9,660 bases of DNA from an uncultured Roseburia sp. (GCA_945928585.1 CAMENQ010000066.1:1-9660), one strand, 5' to 3'. Positions 1 through 7,784 are shown, counted from the first letter of the stretch. A program made the numbers and translations. The notes: generated from the sequence alone by a model not told the origin.

Positions 1-75
1 TCCTTCTTCTGTTTTGATATAATAAAAACCGCCTATACCTTTTATTATTTTTCCCTGAAATTTTTCTTTACTCAT
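1..75 (-). CDS. rsgA: Ribosome small subunit-dependent GTPase RsgA, N-terminal fragment (runs off window edge)
   Basis: Only the first 25 codons are visible, with no stop before the window edge. They begin MSKEKFQGKIIKGIGGFYYI, and the stretch GKIIKGIGGFYYIKT matches the start of the OB-fold domain of RsgA (YloQ/CpgA), a circularly permuted GTPase that acts late in 30S subunit assembly. The GTPase domain, the zinc site and all catalytic residues lie outside the window, so the call rests on this short motif and on context: rsgA follows prkC in many Firmicutes. The ATG is 8 bases after the prkC stop, and its ribosome-binding site overlaps that stop, so it is almost certainly cotranscribed with prkC. 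CpgA of Bacillus subtilis is a known PrkC substrate, which fits the linkage. Confidence 0.85.
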   Translation of the reverse strand, partial: MSKEKFQGKIIKGIGGFYYIKTEEG

Positions 76-81
76 AAGCTG

Positions 82-86
82 CCTTA
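82..86 (-). promoter_or_regulatory. Ribosome-binding site of rsgA overlapping the prkC stop codon
   Basis: On the minus strand the sequence reads TAAGG, then six bases, then the rsgA ATG at 75-73. The TAA is the prkC stop codon, so terminating ribosomes stand on the rsgA Shine-Dalgarno. This arrangement would favour coupled translation of the kinase and the GTPase (inference). Confidence 0.6.
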
Positions 87-2306
87 CTGGAATACTGCTT
101 TAAACTCTCTTGTTACAGTTTCTGTAGTTTCTTTCCACACAGGCTCTTCGTCTGTACCCTCATTTACATATGTGATATATTTCATTGTAATGGTAAGTGT
201 TGCTTCTGTTCCGCTTGCTGCTTCCCTTGTTATTTTTATCTGACCTTGCTTCCATTCAGATGTAAATTCGGCATCCTCAAGTTCAATATTTGACGAAGCA
301 GTATCACCGCTTTCAAGCTTATATGTTACTACTGCTGAGATTTCTCCTTTTATTGGCGTATCTTTTCCATCTTTATCCTTAACAGTTATAATATCAGTAA
401 TCTGTGATGCACTTATACTTGCAAAAGTTGCTGCTTTTTCAGGTGCTTCTGTCGGTGGTTCCGTCGGTGCCTCTGTAGTCGGTGCAGGTGTTGTAGTCTC
501 AGGCTCCTTCTTTCCGGCACTTATAACTACACCTATCTCCGTTCCCCTAGGAACGCTCTTTCCGCTTGCAATACTTTGATTGATGATTCTGCCCTTCTCT
601 ATGGTATCGCTGTTTTCTTCTTTTATAACATTAAGAGTAAGTCCAAGCCCTGAAAGTGTTTCTCTTGCTCTTTCCTCTGTTAAGTCCTCAAGCTTTGGAA
701 CTTCTACATCTGATGTATCTGTACCCTGGCTTACTACTAAAGTAATGCTGTCACCAAATTTTGCTTTAGCACCTATCTCCGGCTTTGTCTTTATAACCTT
801 ATCTATTTCTATCTCATCATTTATCTCATATTCAAATGAAACTACAAGACCATACTCCTCACCCTCAAGAAGTTCCTGCGCTTCTGTCTTTGTCTTATTC
901 TTTACATCCGGTATGGTTATTTCCTTCGGGCCTTCACTTACTGTAAGAAGAACGGTCGTATGCTTATCAACAACTGTATCTGCATCGATTGACTGCTCTA
1001 TAACATATCCCTTTGGATATGTATTGCTTGCTTCTCTCTTTTCTATCTTAAAGCCTAAGCTCTTATTTGAAAGCTCATCTACCGCATCATCCTCTGCCTT
1101 GCCTACTACATTTGGAACTATAGTCTGCTTGTCGCTTATTGTTGACTGTTCTGTTTTAGTTTCTGTCTTGTTTTCACTATTTCCATCACTGGATTCACAT
1201 CCGCCAAATGCCTTTATGAGTACTAATATAACTACTATGGTTACAACTACTGCTCCAACAATACCTGATATTGTAATGATTTTATCAAGCTTTGGACTTA
1301 CTGAATCTATGTCATCATCTTCTCCAAACACATCATCATCACTTAAGTTGTCATCATAGCTTCCTTCCTGGCTTTTTTCAGATAAGTTATCACTTCCTGT
1401 CTTTTTTATTACAGGAGCTTCATCCTCTGATAAAAGTACAACAGTTCCACCATCTGCAGCCGGCACCATCTGTACAAAATCCTCATTAGGTGTTATTAAT
1501 GACTTCTTTAAATCAGCAATAAGAGAAGACACCTTTAAATATCTTCTTTCCGGCTTCTTCTGTGTACATTTTGCAATTATCTTTTCAACACTAATCGGCA
1601 ATTCCTCTACATAATTCCTTGGATTTGGCATTTCCTCATTTATATGCTGCAATGCTACACTTACTGTGGAATCTCCCTCAAAAGGAACTTTACCTGTAAT
1701 CATTTCGAATAAAGTAATACCAAGTGAGTATATATCACTTTTTTCATCTATATAACCGCCCTTTGCCTGCTCAGGTGAGATATAGTGAACAGAGCCCATT
1801 GCATTTCCGTTTATAGTATGTGATGATGCAGCCCTTGCTATACCAAAGTCTGTAACCTTCACCTTGCCCTCTCTTGAAATCATTATGTTCTGAGGCTTTA
1901 TGTCTCTGTGTATAATATGATTATTATGAGCTGCCTCTATTCCCTGAGCCACCTGAATGGCTATGCTTACAGCCTCTTTAACGGGAAGATTTCCCTTCTT
2001 TTCTATATACTTTTTAAGAGTTATTCCCTCAATAAGCTCCATTACAATGTAGTATATTCCATTGTCATCACCTACATCATATACATTTACTATATTCGGA
2101 TGTGTAAGACCTGCTGCTGACTGTGCTTCTACCCTGAACTTTGATACAAAGCCTGTATCCTCACTAAATTCAGACTTAAGTACCTTTATTGCCACATAGC
2201 GGTTAAGCTTATGGTCCTTAGCCTTGTATACATCTGACATTCCGCCGGAGCCTACCTTGTCAATTATCTCATATCTGTCGCTTATAAACATACCTTTTCT
2301 TATCAT
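84..2306 (-). CDS. prkC: Membrane Ser/Thr protein kinase with three PASTA repeats (PrkC/PknB family)
   Basis: A transmembrane Hanks-type kinase that phosphorylates cytoplasmic proteins in response to muropeptides bound by its outer PASTA repeats (family knowledge). Numbering from MIRKG, 740 residues: glycine loop GSGGMS 19-24, ATP-binding Lys41 in VAIK, helix-C Glu60, catalytic loop HRDIKPQN 133-140 with Asp135, DFG 153-155, and P+1 motif SVHYISPEQA 172-181. An acidic juxtamembrane segment (about 290-340) precedes one transmembrane helix (about 344-365). Three PASTA repeats follow at about 394-460, 461-529 and 532-598, then a Pro/Thr-rich linker (601-624) and a beta-rich C-terminal domain of about 115 residues. 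The start is uncertain. An upstream in-frame ATG at 2318 has AAAGG only one base away, too close to work. The ATG at 2306 gives a 13-base spacing and the family-like beginning MIRKGMFISDRYEI. The gene follows its phosphatase gene by 21 bases. Confidence 0.95.
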   Translation of the reverse strand: MIRKGMFISDRYEIIDKVGSGGMSDVYKAKDHKLNRYVAIKVLKSEFSEDTGFVSKFRVEAQSAAGLTHPNIVNVYDVGDDNGIYYIVMELIEGITLKKYIEKKGNLPVKEAVSIAIQVAQGIEAAHNNHIIHRDIKPQNIMISREGKVKVTDFGIARAASSHTINGNAMGSVHYISPEQAKGGYIDEKSDIYSLGITLFEMITGKVPFEGDSTVSVALQHINEEMPNPRNYVEELPISVEKIIAKCTQKKPERRYLKVSSLIADLKKSLITPNEDFVQMVPAADGGTVVLLSEDEAPVIKKTGSDNLSEKSQEGSYDDNLSDDDVFGEDDDIDSVSPKLDKIITISGIVGAVVVTIVVILVLIKAFGGCESSDGNSENKTETKTEQSTISDKQTIVPNVVGKAEDDAVDELSNKSLGFKIEKREASNTYPKGYVIEQSIDADTVVDKHTTVLLTVSEGPKEITIPDVKNKTKTEAQELLEGEEYGLVVSFEYEINDEIEIDKVIKTKPEIGAKAKFGDSITLVVSQGTDTSDVEVPKLEDLTEERARETLSGLGLTLNVIKEENSDTIEKGRIINQSIASGKSVPRGTEIGVVISAGKKEPETTTPAPTTEAPTEPPTEAPEKAATFASISASQITDIITVKDKDGKDTPIKGEISAVVTYKLESGDTASSNIELEDAEFTSEWKQGQIKITREAASGTEATLTITMKYITYVNEGTDEEPVWKETTETVTREFKAVFQ

Positions 2307-2327
2307 ATAAATATCCATGCCTTTCTT

Positions 2328-3050
2328 TTATGGTTCAATAAGTACGGCTGTAATGTTATCCATACCACCATTTTTATTTGCCACTTCTATAAGAGTTTTT
2401 ACTGCTTCCCTTATATCTGTTTCGCCATTGACAATATTCTTAATATCGTCATCCTCCACCATATTCGTGAGTCCATCGGAGCACATAAGTAATTTTTCAC
2501 CCTTTATGCTTTTTATCTCAAAAAAGTCTGCCATAGTACCTTTCTCTACTCCAAGTGCCCTTGTCAGATAATTTTTTTTCTCATGATTTTTGGCGCTGTT
2601 TTTATCAAGTTTTCCAAGAGTTACCATTTCCTGAACAAAGGAATGGTCTCTTGTTATCTGTCTGATTTCTTCACCTATGACATACAGCCTTGAATCTCCA
2701 ATGTTAGCTATGTATATTACATCATTACACACTGAAGCCATAACAAGTGTAGTTCCCATACCTTCAAACTCCGGTGTGCTTTGTGATTTAACAAGAAGCT
2801 TTTCATTTGCTGTTTCAATTGCCTTCTCCATAATAGATACCAGGTCATTTGAAGTATTTTCGGAAATTTCACTTATAATGGTGTTTACTGCTTCTCTCGA
2901 AGCAACATCACCCGCCTTATGACCACCCATACCGTCAGCTACAATAAATATATTGGGGAGGTTGCCTACAGGCTCAGTTGAAACATAAAAATAATCCTGA
3001 TTCATCCGGCGATTGACTCCTATGTCAGTCTTACCATATGCTATCACCAT
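2328..3050 (-). CDS. stp: PP2C-family Ser/Thr protein phosphatase (PrpC/Stp), partner of PrkC
   Basis: A cytoplasmic metal-dependent phosphatase that removes phosphate from the adjacent kinase and its substrates (family role). The 240 residues are a normal full length for bacterial PrpC/Stp and carry all expected PP2C motifs: MNQD 16-19, [15 protein letters not shown] 37-51 with metal ligand Asp39, MGTTLV 98-103, GDSR 118-121, RDHS 134-137, SDGLTN 191-196 with Asp192, and DNITAV 231-236 with Asp231. There is no signal peptide or membrane segment. Its ATG overlaps the rlmN stop (ATGGTGA, 7 bases shared) and sits four bases after a full AAGGAGG site inside the rlmN coding end. Placement directly before the kinase gene is the classical phosphatase-kinase pair of Firmicutes. 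Confidence 0.96.
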   Translation of the reverse strand: MVIAYGKTDIGVNRRMNQDYFYVSTEPVGNLPNIFIVADGMGGHKAGDVASREAVNTIISEISENTSNDLVSIMEKAIETANEKLLVKSQSTPEFEGMGTTLVMASVCNDVIYIANIGDSRLYVIGEEIRQITRDHSFVQEMVTLGKLDKNSAKNHEKKNYLTRALGVEKGTMADFFEIKSIKGEKLLMCSDGLTNMVEDDDIKNIVNGETDIREAVKTLIEVANKNGGMDNITAVLIEP

Positions 3051-4132
3051 TCTCCCTCCTTTTTGTTATGTTCCTTAGTTTCCTCATTTTTTTCGTTTCC
3101 TTCAATATTTTCCTTATAACTCTTTCTTAATTGTCCACAGGCTCCCTGTATATCTCTTCCCATTTCCCTTCTTATAGTAACATTTATTTTATATTTTTCA
3201 AGGACATTTTTAAATTTTTCTACATCCTTTTTTATGGATTGCCTGAAATTACGCTCTTTTATAGGATTTACAGGTATTAAATTTACATGGCAGTTTATGC
3301 CCTTAAGAAGTTCCCCCAGACGTTTAGCCTCATCTTTCCTGTCATTTACCCCTGCAACAAGGCTGTATTCAAAGGTTATCCTTCTCCCTGTCACATCAAA
3401 ATAATATCTGCATGCATTTAAAACTTCTTCTATGGTATACTTATTTGCCACAGGCATAAGTTCCTTTCTTGTGACATCATCTGATGCATGAAGGGATATG
3501 GCAAGGGTAATCTGCATTTTTCTGTCTGCAAGTTCTCTTATTTTTGGTACAATGCCACAGGTTGACAGTGTAATATTTCTCTGACTTATATTTATTCCAT
3601 TTTCATCAGATATAAGCTTAAGAAATTTCATTACATTATCAAAATTGTCAAGAGGCTCTCCACTTCCCATAAGTACTACATTTGATACTCTCTCCCCTGT
3701 ATCCTTCTGTATTCGGTATATTTCGTCAAGCATCTCCGACGGGGTAAGCTGTCTCTCCAGGCCGTCAAGTGTTGATGCACAAAATCTGCATCCCATTCTG
3801 CAGCCTACCTGAGTGGATATACATACGGAATTGCCGTGATGATACCTCATAAGTACACTTTCTATGATATTTCCGTCATTAAGCTCATAAAGATACTTTC
3901 TTGTTCCGTCAATTTGGGAAACAAGTACCTTAACAGGCTTCACTGAATATATTTCTGCTGTGCTTTTAAGCTTTTCCCTCAATGTAACCGGTATATTTGT
4001 CATCTCGTCAAATTCTGTTACAAAATCCTGATGAAGCCATTTATATATCTGCTTTGCACGGAAACGCTTTTCCCCAAGGCTTTCTATATATTCAGTTAAT
4101 TCCTCCATATCTAATGATTTAATATCTGTCAT
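3044..4132 (-). CDS. rlmN: Dual-specificity RNA methyltransferase RlmN (23S rRNA A2503 and tRNA A37, C2 methylation)
   Basis: A radical-SAM enzyme that methylates carbon 2 of A2503 in 23S rRNA and of A37 in some tRNAs. It has 362 residues. The N-terminal helical part carries [13 protein letters not shown] (23-35). The radical-SAM cluster is CRMGCRFC with Cys111, Cys115 and Cys118. MGSGEPLDN at 155-163 is the SAM-binding GEP motif. Cys332 in GACGQL corresponds to the methyl-carrying cysteine of E. coli RlmN (Cys355), and Cys104 in VCISTQ to the resolving Cys118. Absence of the Cfr hallmarks and presence in this operon support RlmN over the resistance enzyme Cfr, although the two families are related. 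The last 22 residues form a Glu/Lys-rich tail beyond the usual family end and overlap stp. The start at 4132 is supported by GAGAAGG eight bases upstream. The gap to rsmB is 16 bases. Confidence 0.95.
   Translation of the reverse strand: MTDIKSLDMEELTEYIESLGEKRFRAKQIYKWLHQDFVTEFDEMTNIPVTLREKLKSTAEIYSVKPVKVLVSQIDGTRKYLYELNDGNIIESVLMRYHHGNSVCISTQVGCRMGCRFCASTLDGLERQLTPSEMLDEIYRIQKDTGERVSNVVLMGSGEPLDNFDNVMKFLKLISDENGINISQRNITLSTCGIVPKIRELADRKMQITLAISLHASDDVTRKELMPVANKYTIEEVLNACRYYFDVTGRRITFEYSLVAGVNDRKDEAKRLGELLKGINCHVNLIPVNPIKERNFRQSIKKDVEKFKNVLEKYKINVTIRREMGRDIQGACGQLRKSYKENIEGNEKNEETKEHNKKEGEW
3055..3061 (-). promoter_or_regulatory. Strong ribosome-binding site of stp inside the rlmN 3' end
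   Basis: The minus strand reads AAGGAGG, then GAGA, then ATG. The seven bases are a full match to the anti-Shine-Dalgarno consensus and lie in the codons of the last residues of RlmN. This fixes the stp start at 3050 despite the 7-base overlap with rlmN. Confidence 0.8.
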
Positions 4133-4148
4133 TATATTATCCTTCTCG

Positions 4149-5510
4149 CTATATTTTTCTCCTTAGCTTACTTATAAAAAAGCCGTCTGTTCCGTCAATT
4201 CCCGGAAGCATCTGTATATAACCGTTCTTTGCCGTATCTTTTCTAAGTCTTTCCGGCAGCATAATCTCTATGTCCACAGGTTCATAATCAAAATTATCGA
4301 TAATCCAGTTAAAGTTATCAATGTTTTCTGATTTATTTGTAGTACAGGTGCTAAATACAATATATCCGCCTTTTTTCACATATTTCAAAGCATTTTTCAA
4401 TATGTCCCTTTGGATTTTAACAAGTGTATCCTGTTTTTCAGCCGTCATATTATATTTTATATCGCTTTTCTTTCCTATAACTCCCAGTCCTGAACATGGC
4501 AAATCTGCCATAACTATGTCTGCCTTTTCTACAGATGAAGAATCAAACTCAAGTGCATCTGCCACTATTGCAGTTATGTTTTTTGCTCCATGCCTTTCTA
4601 TGTTTTCTTCAATAAGTTCTATTTTCCGTTCAGTTAAGTCCCTTGCCTCAACAAAGCCTGTATCCTTCATAAGTTCACACATATGAAGACTTTTTCCTCC
4701 CGGTGCCGCACATATATCTATGCAGTAATCACCTTTCTTTGGTGCTGCCACCCTTGCCGCCATCATAGAGCTTATGTCCTGTACACTTATATATCCGCCC
4801 TGAAATGTTTCCAGCCTTGTTATATAATCAAAATCACTTATATATAATCCTGTATCATAAGGCGTCTTTTCTACCGTAACTCCTTCTTTTTTAAGCATAA
4901 GAATAACTTCTTCTTCTGTAGCCTTAAGTGTATTTGTCCTTACGGTAATTATGCCTTTCTTCTTATCATCAAGAGTTGATTTTATCATCTTTGAGGCTTC
5001 CTCTGTACCATACTGGTATATCCATTGTTCTACTATCCATTTTGGAGTTGAATACATAATGGATAAATACGTTACCAAATCCTCTGATGCGTTAGGATAT
5101 TTTATTTTGTCCAGATTTCTTGCTATATTTCTAAGGACACCGTTTACAAAACCTTTCAGTTGTCCAAAGCCTCTTTTTACTGACAGCTTTACTGCCTCAT
5201 TTACGGCAGCCGCATTTGGAACGCTGTCCATATATAAAAACTGATACACTGTCATTCTTAGTATGTTTCTGATAACAGGCTTCATTTTATTTACCTTTAC
5301 GGTAGAATACTGATTAATAATATAATCTATCAGTATAAGGTTTTCCATAGTTCCTTCCGTCACTCTTGTAATGAAGCTTCTCTCAGTTTTTTCAAGATAC
5401 TGGTGTTTTTTAAGCATATTGCCTACGGAAATATGGCTAAATGCTCCGTTTACGTTTATTTCCAAGAGTAAATCAAGCACTAATTCTCTTGTGTTAACTG
5501 AATTAGTCAC
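4149..5510 (-). CDS. rsmB: 16S rRNA (cytosine-967-C5)-methyltransferase RsmB (Sun/Fmu)
   Basis: Methylates carbon 5 of C967 (E. coli numbering) in 16S rRNA, using SAM. The 453 residues contain an N-terminal NusB-like RNA-binding domain (about 5-130, including [10 protein letters not shown]) and a C-terminal Rossmann methyltransferase domain. SAM motif I is CAAPGGKS (267-274). Motif IV is DLPCSG with Cys339, and motif VI is STCT with the nucleophile Cys389. The end [17 protein letters not shown] is the usual family terminus. The start codon is GTG (5510-5508), fixed by GGAGG eight bases upstream, the family-like start [15 protein letters not shown], and an 8-base overlap with the metallopeptidase gene. 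All expected catalytic residues are present. RsmB is distinguished from the related RsmF/NOP2 types by the NusB domain. Confidence 0.96.
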   Translation of the reverse strand: MTNSVNTRELVLDLLLEINVNGAFSHISVGNMLKKHQYLEKTERSFITRVTEGTMENLILIDYIINQYSTVKVNKMKPVIRNILRMTVYQFLYMDSVPNAAAVNEAVKLSVKRGFGQLKGFVNGVLRNIARNLDKIKYPNASEDLVTYLSIMYSTPKWIVEQWIYQYGTEEASKMIKSTLDDKKKGIITVRTNTLKATEEEVILMLKKEGVTVEKTPYDTGLYISDFDYITRLETFQGGYISVQDISSMMAARVAAPKKGDYCIDICAAPGGKSLHMCELMKDTGFVEARDLTERKIELIEENIERHGAKNITAIVADALEFDSSSVEKADIVMADLPCSGLGVIGKKSDIKYNMTAEKQDTLVKIQRDILKNALKYVKKGGYIVFSTCTTNKSENIDNFNWIIDNFDYEPVDIEIMLPERLRKDTAKNGYIQMLPGIDGTDGFFISKLRRKI

Positions 5511-6210
5511 GATTTCTTCCTCCCGCTATGATAATCAGTCTCACAAGCTGGAGTATGGATGTAGCTGCTGCAGCTACATATGTCATGGCTGCTGCGCTAA
5601 GCACCTTTCGTGAGCCCTTAATTTCCTCACCGCCAAGTATTCCCTGGCTTTCAAGCATTGTAAGAGCCCTGCTTGATGCGTTAAACTCCACCGGCAGTGT
5701 GATAATCTGGAAAAGGACTGCACAGCTGAATGCTATAAGTCCTATGGTAATAAGAAGACTGCCTGTTTTTGCAGTAAAAAACAATCCTATAATAACAAGT
5801 ATATATCCAAGATTTGAACCTATATTCGCCAATGGAACAAGTGCGCTTCTTATGGATAATGGTGCATATCCCTTTGCATGCTGAACTGCATGACCGCACT
5901 CATGTGCCGCTACACCAACGGCTGCAACCGATGAATTGTTGTAGGTTGCATCAGATAGTCTTAAAACCTTGTTTCTTGGATCGTAATGGTCTGAAAGTCT
6001 TCCCGATACTCTCTCTATTCTTACGTCATATATCCCCTGACTGTGAAGAATACGTTCTGCCGCCATAGCTCCTGTAATTCCTGAATAGCTTCTTACTTTT
6101 GAATATTTGCTGAATACAGTGTTTACTCTTGCACTTGCAATCAGCGATAGTACCAGTCCTATCAGTGCAAATATAAGGGTTGGATCATAATAATAAATAT
6201 AACCAAACAT
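5503..6210 (-). CDS. yugP: Membrane zinc metallopeptidase, YugP family
   Basis: A predicted integral-membrane zinc protease of 235 residues. A hydrophobic N-terminal helix (about 10-27) is followed by a soluble stretch with SARVNTVFSKYSKVRS, typical of this family, and then the zinc motif HECGH at 103-107, where the two His bind metal and Glu104 is the catalytic base. Two or three hydrophobic helices follow (about 125-147, 149-173, 208-229). Substrates of this family are poorly known, so a role in membrane protein processing is only inferred. A longer frame starts at 6270 inside a hairpin and lacks a ribosome-binding site. The ATG at 6210 has AGGAGG seven bases upstream and gives the family start MFGYIYYYDPT. 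The gene shares 8 bases with rsmB. It is not part of the B. subtilis version of this cluster, where yugP lies elsewhere. Confidence 0.93.
   Translation of the reverse strand: MFGYIYYYDPTLIFALIGLVLSLIASARVNTVFSKYSKVRSYSGITGAMAAERILHSQGIYDVRIERVSGRLSDHYDPRNKVLRLSDATYNNSSVAAVGVAAHECGHAVQHAKGYAPLSIRSALVPLANIGSNLGYILVIIGLFFTAKTGSLLITIGLIAFSCAVLFQIITLPVEFNASSRALTMLESQGILGGEEIKGSRKVLSAAAMTYVAAAATSILQLVRLIIIAGGRNRD
5519..5523 (-). promoter_or_regulatory. Ribosome-binding site deciding the GTG start of rsmB
   Basis: The minus strand reads GGAGG, then eight bases, then GTG. The site lies within the last codons of the metallopeptidase gene. No ATG in the rsmB frame with comparable spacing precedes the NusB domain. 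Confidence 0.7.
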
Positions 6211-6217
6211 TTTTATT

Positions 6218-6223
6218 CCTCCT
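6218..6223 (-). promoter_or_regulatory. Ribosome-binding site deciding the metallopeptidase start
   Basis: AGGAGG on the minus strand, seven bases before the ATG at 6210. It shows that the 20 extra codons of the longer frame up to 6270 are not translated as part of this protein. Confidence 0.8.
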
Positions 6224-6231
6224 AGTCTAAA

Positions 6232-6260
6232 ACAAAGTCTCACCAGGCAGCGAGACTTGT
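6232..6260 (-). repeat. Inverted repeat, imperfect 9-bp stem, in the fmt-yugP gap
   Basis: On the minus strand ACAAGTCTC (6260-6252) pairs with GAGACTTTGT (6241-6232), with one bulged base and a 10-base loop. It is followed by TTTAGAC rather than a clean run of T, so it is at best a weak terminator. The 5' arm could instead pair its AGTCT with AGACT at 6228-6224, right next to the metallopeptidase Shine-Dalgarno. It directly adjoins a second inverted repeat (6261-6280). Function unknown: leader structure, processing site or dispersed repeat are all possible. Confidence 0.5.
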
Positions 6261-6280
6261 AAATTCGCATTCGCGAATTT
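6261..6280. repeat. Perfect 8-bp inverted repeat (AAATTCGC / GCGAATTT), 4-base loop
   Basis: AAATTCGC, then ATTC, then GCGAATTT on the plus strand. The minus strand reads the same stems with loop GAAT. The stem is perfect, compact and followed by T on both strands' outer flanks, so it could form in RNA or DNA. Together with the adjacent stem (6232-6260) it fills the middle of the 123-base fmt-yugP gap. The remainder of the gap (6281-6333) is A/T-rich and shows nothing clear. Confidence 0.55.
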
Positions 6281-6333
6281 TTGGTTTCTTAATTCTACGC
6301 TGTTGCTTTTTGTTTTTTAACTCCGGTAAGCTG

Positions 6334-7293
6334 TCATGTGCCAAGTATGTCGTTCTGACTAAGTTTCACGCCTGAAAGAAAAGCTTTTGTCTCCATACGC
6401 TTTTTTCCTTCAAGTTGTAATTCCTTTATACAAAGAATATCCTCTCCTGTTTTAACTCCAAAATAATCTTTTGCAACTATTGCCACCTGTCCATAAGAAA
6501 GTTTATCATAATCTGCATTTTCAGGCAATTCAGACTGTGGCATGACAAATGCTTTCCAAAGCTTCATTGTTTTTCCATTAAACGTAGTATATGCACTTGG
6601 CCATGGATTTAATCCTCTTATCAGTCTTTCAATCTCCTGTGCAGGCTTTGAAAAATCTATTTTTCCAAGATCTTTTGTAAGCATTTTGGCATATGTGCTT
6701 TCCTCATTATTCTGCTTAGTTCTCACTGCAGTACCTTTTTCAAGCTTATCCATAGTGATAAGTATTGTCCGACCTCCTGCCTCTGCCAGCTTATCGTGAA
6801 GAGTCGCTGCCGTATCCTCATCTGTTATTTCTACCTCTGTCCTGTCAAGCATATCACCTGTATCAAGTCCAACGTCCATCATCATAGTTGTAACACCTGT
6901 TACTTTTTCGCCGTCAATAATAGACCACTGTATAGGTGCTGCTCCTCTGTATTTCGGTAAAAGCGATGCATGAACATTTACGCAGCCGTATTTTGCCATG
7001 TCAAGTATGGACTTTGGTAAAATCTGTCCATAAGCGGCTACTACTATAATGTCAGGATTATAACCTTTTAATATTTTCTCAAATTCCGGATTATTTTTTA
7101 TTTTTTCCGGCTGGTAAACAGGAATATTATATTTTATGGCAAGCTCCTTTACAGGCGGAAACTGGATTTCCTTTCCTCTGCCCTTTGGCTTGTCCGGCTG
7201 TGTAACTACCGCCACAACATCATGTCCTTTATCAAGTATTGCTTTAAGCACCGTCACTGCAATATCCGGTGTTCCCATATATATTACTCTCAA
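6334..7293 (-). CDS. fmt: Methionyl-tRNA formyltransferase
   Basis: Transfers a formyl group from 10-formyltetrahydrofolate to initiator Met-tRNA, so that translation starts with formyl-methionine. At 319 residues it is of full family length. The N-terminal formyltransferase domain begins MRVIYMGTPDIAV, has the tRNA-contacting loop region TQPDKPKGRG (31-40), and holds the catalytic triad Asn106 and His108 in VNVHASLLPKYRGAAPIQW and Asp144 in GLDTGDM. The C-terminal OB-like domain starts near 205, with GLNPWPSAYT at 228-237. The start codon is TTG (7293-7291): the next ATG is at codon 6, which would remove the first beta strand, and AAGGA lies nine bases before the TTG. The start is three bases after the def stop, as expected for coupled expression of the formylase and deformylase genes. 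Confidence 0.97.
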   Translation of the reverse strand: MRVIYMGTPDIAVTVLKAILDKGHDVVAVVTQPDKPKGRGKEIQFPPVKELAIKYNIPVYQPEKIKNNPEFEKILKGYNPDIIVVAAYGQILPKSILDMAKYGCVNVHASLLPKYRGAAPIQWSIIDGEKVTGVTTMMMDVGLDTGDMLDRTEVEITDEDTAATLHDKLAEAGGRTILITMDKLEKGTAVRTKQNNEESTYAKMLTKDLGKIDFSKPAQEIERLIRGLNPWPSAYTTFNGKTMKLWKAFVMPQSELPENADYDKLSYGQVAIVAKDYFGVKTGEDILCIKELQLEGKKRMETKAFLSGVKLSQNDILGT

Positions 7294-7296
7294 GCC

Positions 7297-7779
7297 TTAA
7301 TTTCCTTCCTCTCCATATGCTTCTTCTTCACTCATAAGTCTGCCCTCTGCCTTTTCCACAAAAAGATGACCGTCAAGATGGTCACACTCATGACATATTG
7401 CCCTTGCCAGAAGTTCTGTTCCTTCTATTTCAACTTCGTTAAAATCTCTGTCAAGTGCCTTTACCTTTACATAATTTGGTCTTGTAACAACACCAACCTT
7501 TCCCGGTACACTTAAACAGCCTTCATTTCCGGTCTGGCTTCCGCTTGTCTCAAGTATCTCCGGATTTATGAGAACTATCGGGTTATCGTCTGTATCTATA
7601 ACCACCAGTCTCTTAAGTATACCTACCTGTGGTGCAGCCAGTCCCACACCATTTGCTTCATACATAGTGTCAAACATATCATCTATAAGCTGCTGCAGTT
7701 TCTTTGAATTTTCTTTAACCTCCCTGCATACCTTATTTAATACATCATCGCCCTGATATCTTATATTTCTAAGTGCCAT
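7297..7779 (-). CDS. def: Peptide deformylase
   Basis: Removes the N-formyl group from newly made proteins at the ribosome; normally an iron-dependent (in vitro nickel- or zinc-tolerant) hydrolase. The 160 residues contain all three family motifs: [10 protein letters not shown] at 44-53, EGCLS at 86-90 with metal ligand Cys88, and HECDH at 130-134 with two His ligands and the catalytic Glu131. The acidic end ([10 protein letters not shown]) follows the catalytic core. A longer frame reaches back to 7791, but the ATG at 7779 has GAGGA five bases upstream and gives the usual start [11 protein letters not shown] predicted promoter lies 80-108 bases upstream. The product acts on the fMet ends created by the next gene, fmt. 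Confidence 0.97.
   Translation of the reverse strand: MALRNIRYQGDDVLNKVCREVKENSKKLQQLIDDMFDTMYEANGVGLAAPQVGILKRLVVIDTDDNPIVLINPEILETSGSQTGNEGCLSVPGKVGVVTRPNYVKVKALDRDFNEVEIEGTELLARAICHECDHLDGHLFVEKAEGRLMSEEEAYGEEGN
7303..7307 (-). promoter_or_regulatory. Ribosome-binding site supporting the TTG start of fmt
   Basis: The minus strand reads AAGGA, then nine bases, then TTG. The site lies in the last codons of def. A second AAGG immediately before the TTG is too close to serve. Confidence 0.6.
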
Positions 7780-7784
7780 ATTTA

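Noticed and set aside
580..1359. Long plus-strand open frame of 259 codons opposite prkC
   Set aside because: It lies wholly antisense to the PASTA and juxtamembrane part of a well-supported kinase gene, is Ser-rich in the way typical of antisense shadows, has no recognisable motif and no family resemblance.
3044..4132. Cfr-type antibiotic resistance methyltransferase instead of RlmN
   Set aside because: Sequence features, length and the conserved operon position fit housekeeping RlmN; nothing suggests a mobile context.
6232..6260. Rho-independent terminator after fmt
   Set aside because: On the minus strand the stem is followed by TTTAGAC rather than a T run, and the stem is only moderately GC-rich; the downstream genes also lack a clear promoter of their own.
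6211..6270. Twenty-codon N-terminal extension of the metallopeptidase
   Set aside because: The upstream ATG sits inside a hairpin without a ribosome-binding site, whereas AGGAGG lies seven bases before the ATG at 6210 and the family begins there.
6292..6297. TAGAAT as a -10 box for yugP
   Set aside because: No recognisable -35 hexamer is found 16 to 18 bases upstream; the region there is only A-rich.
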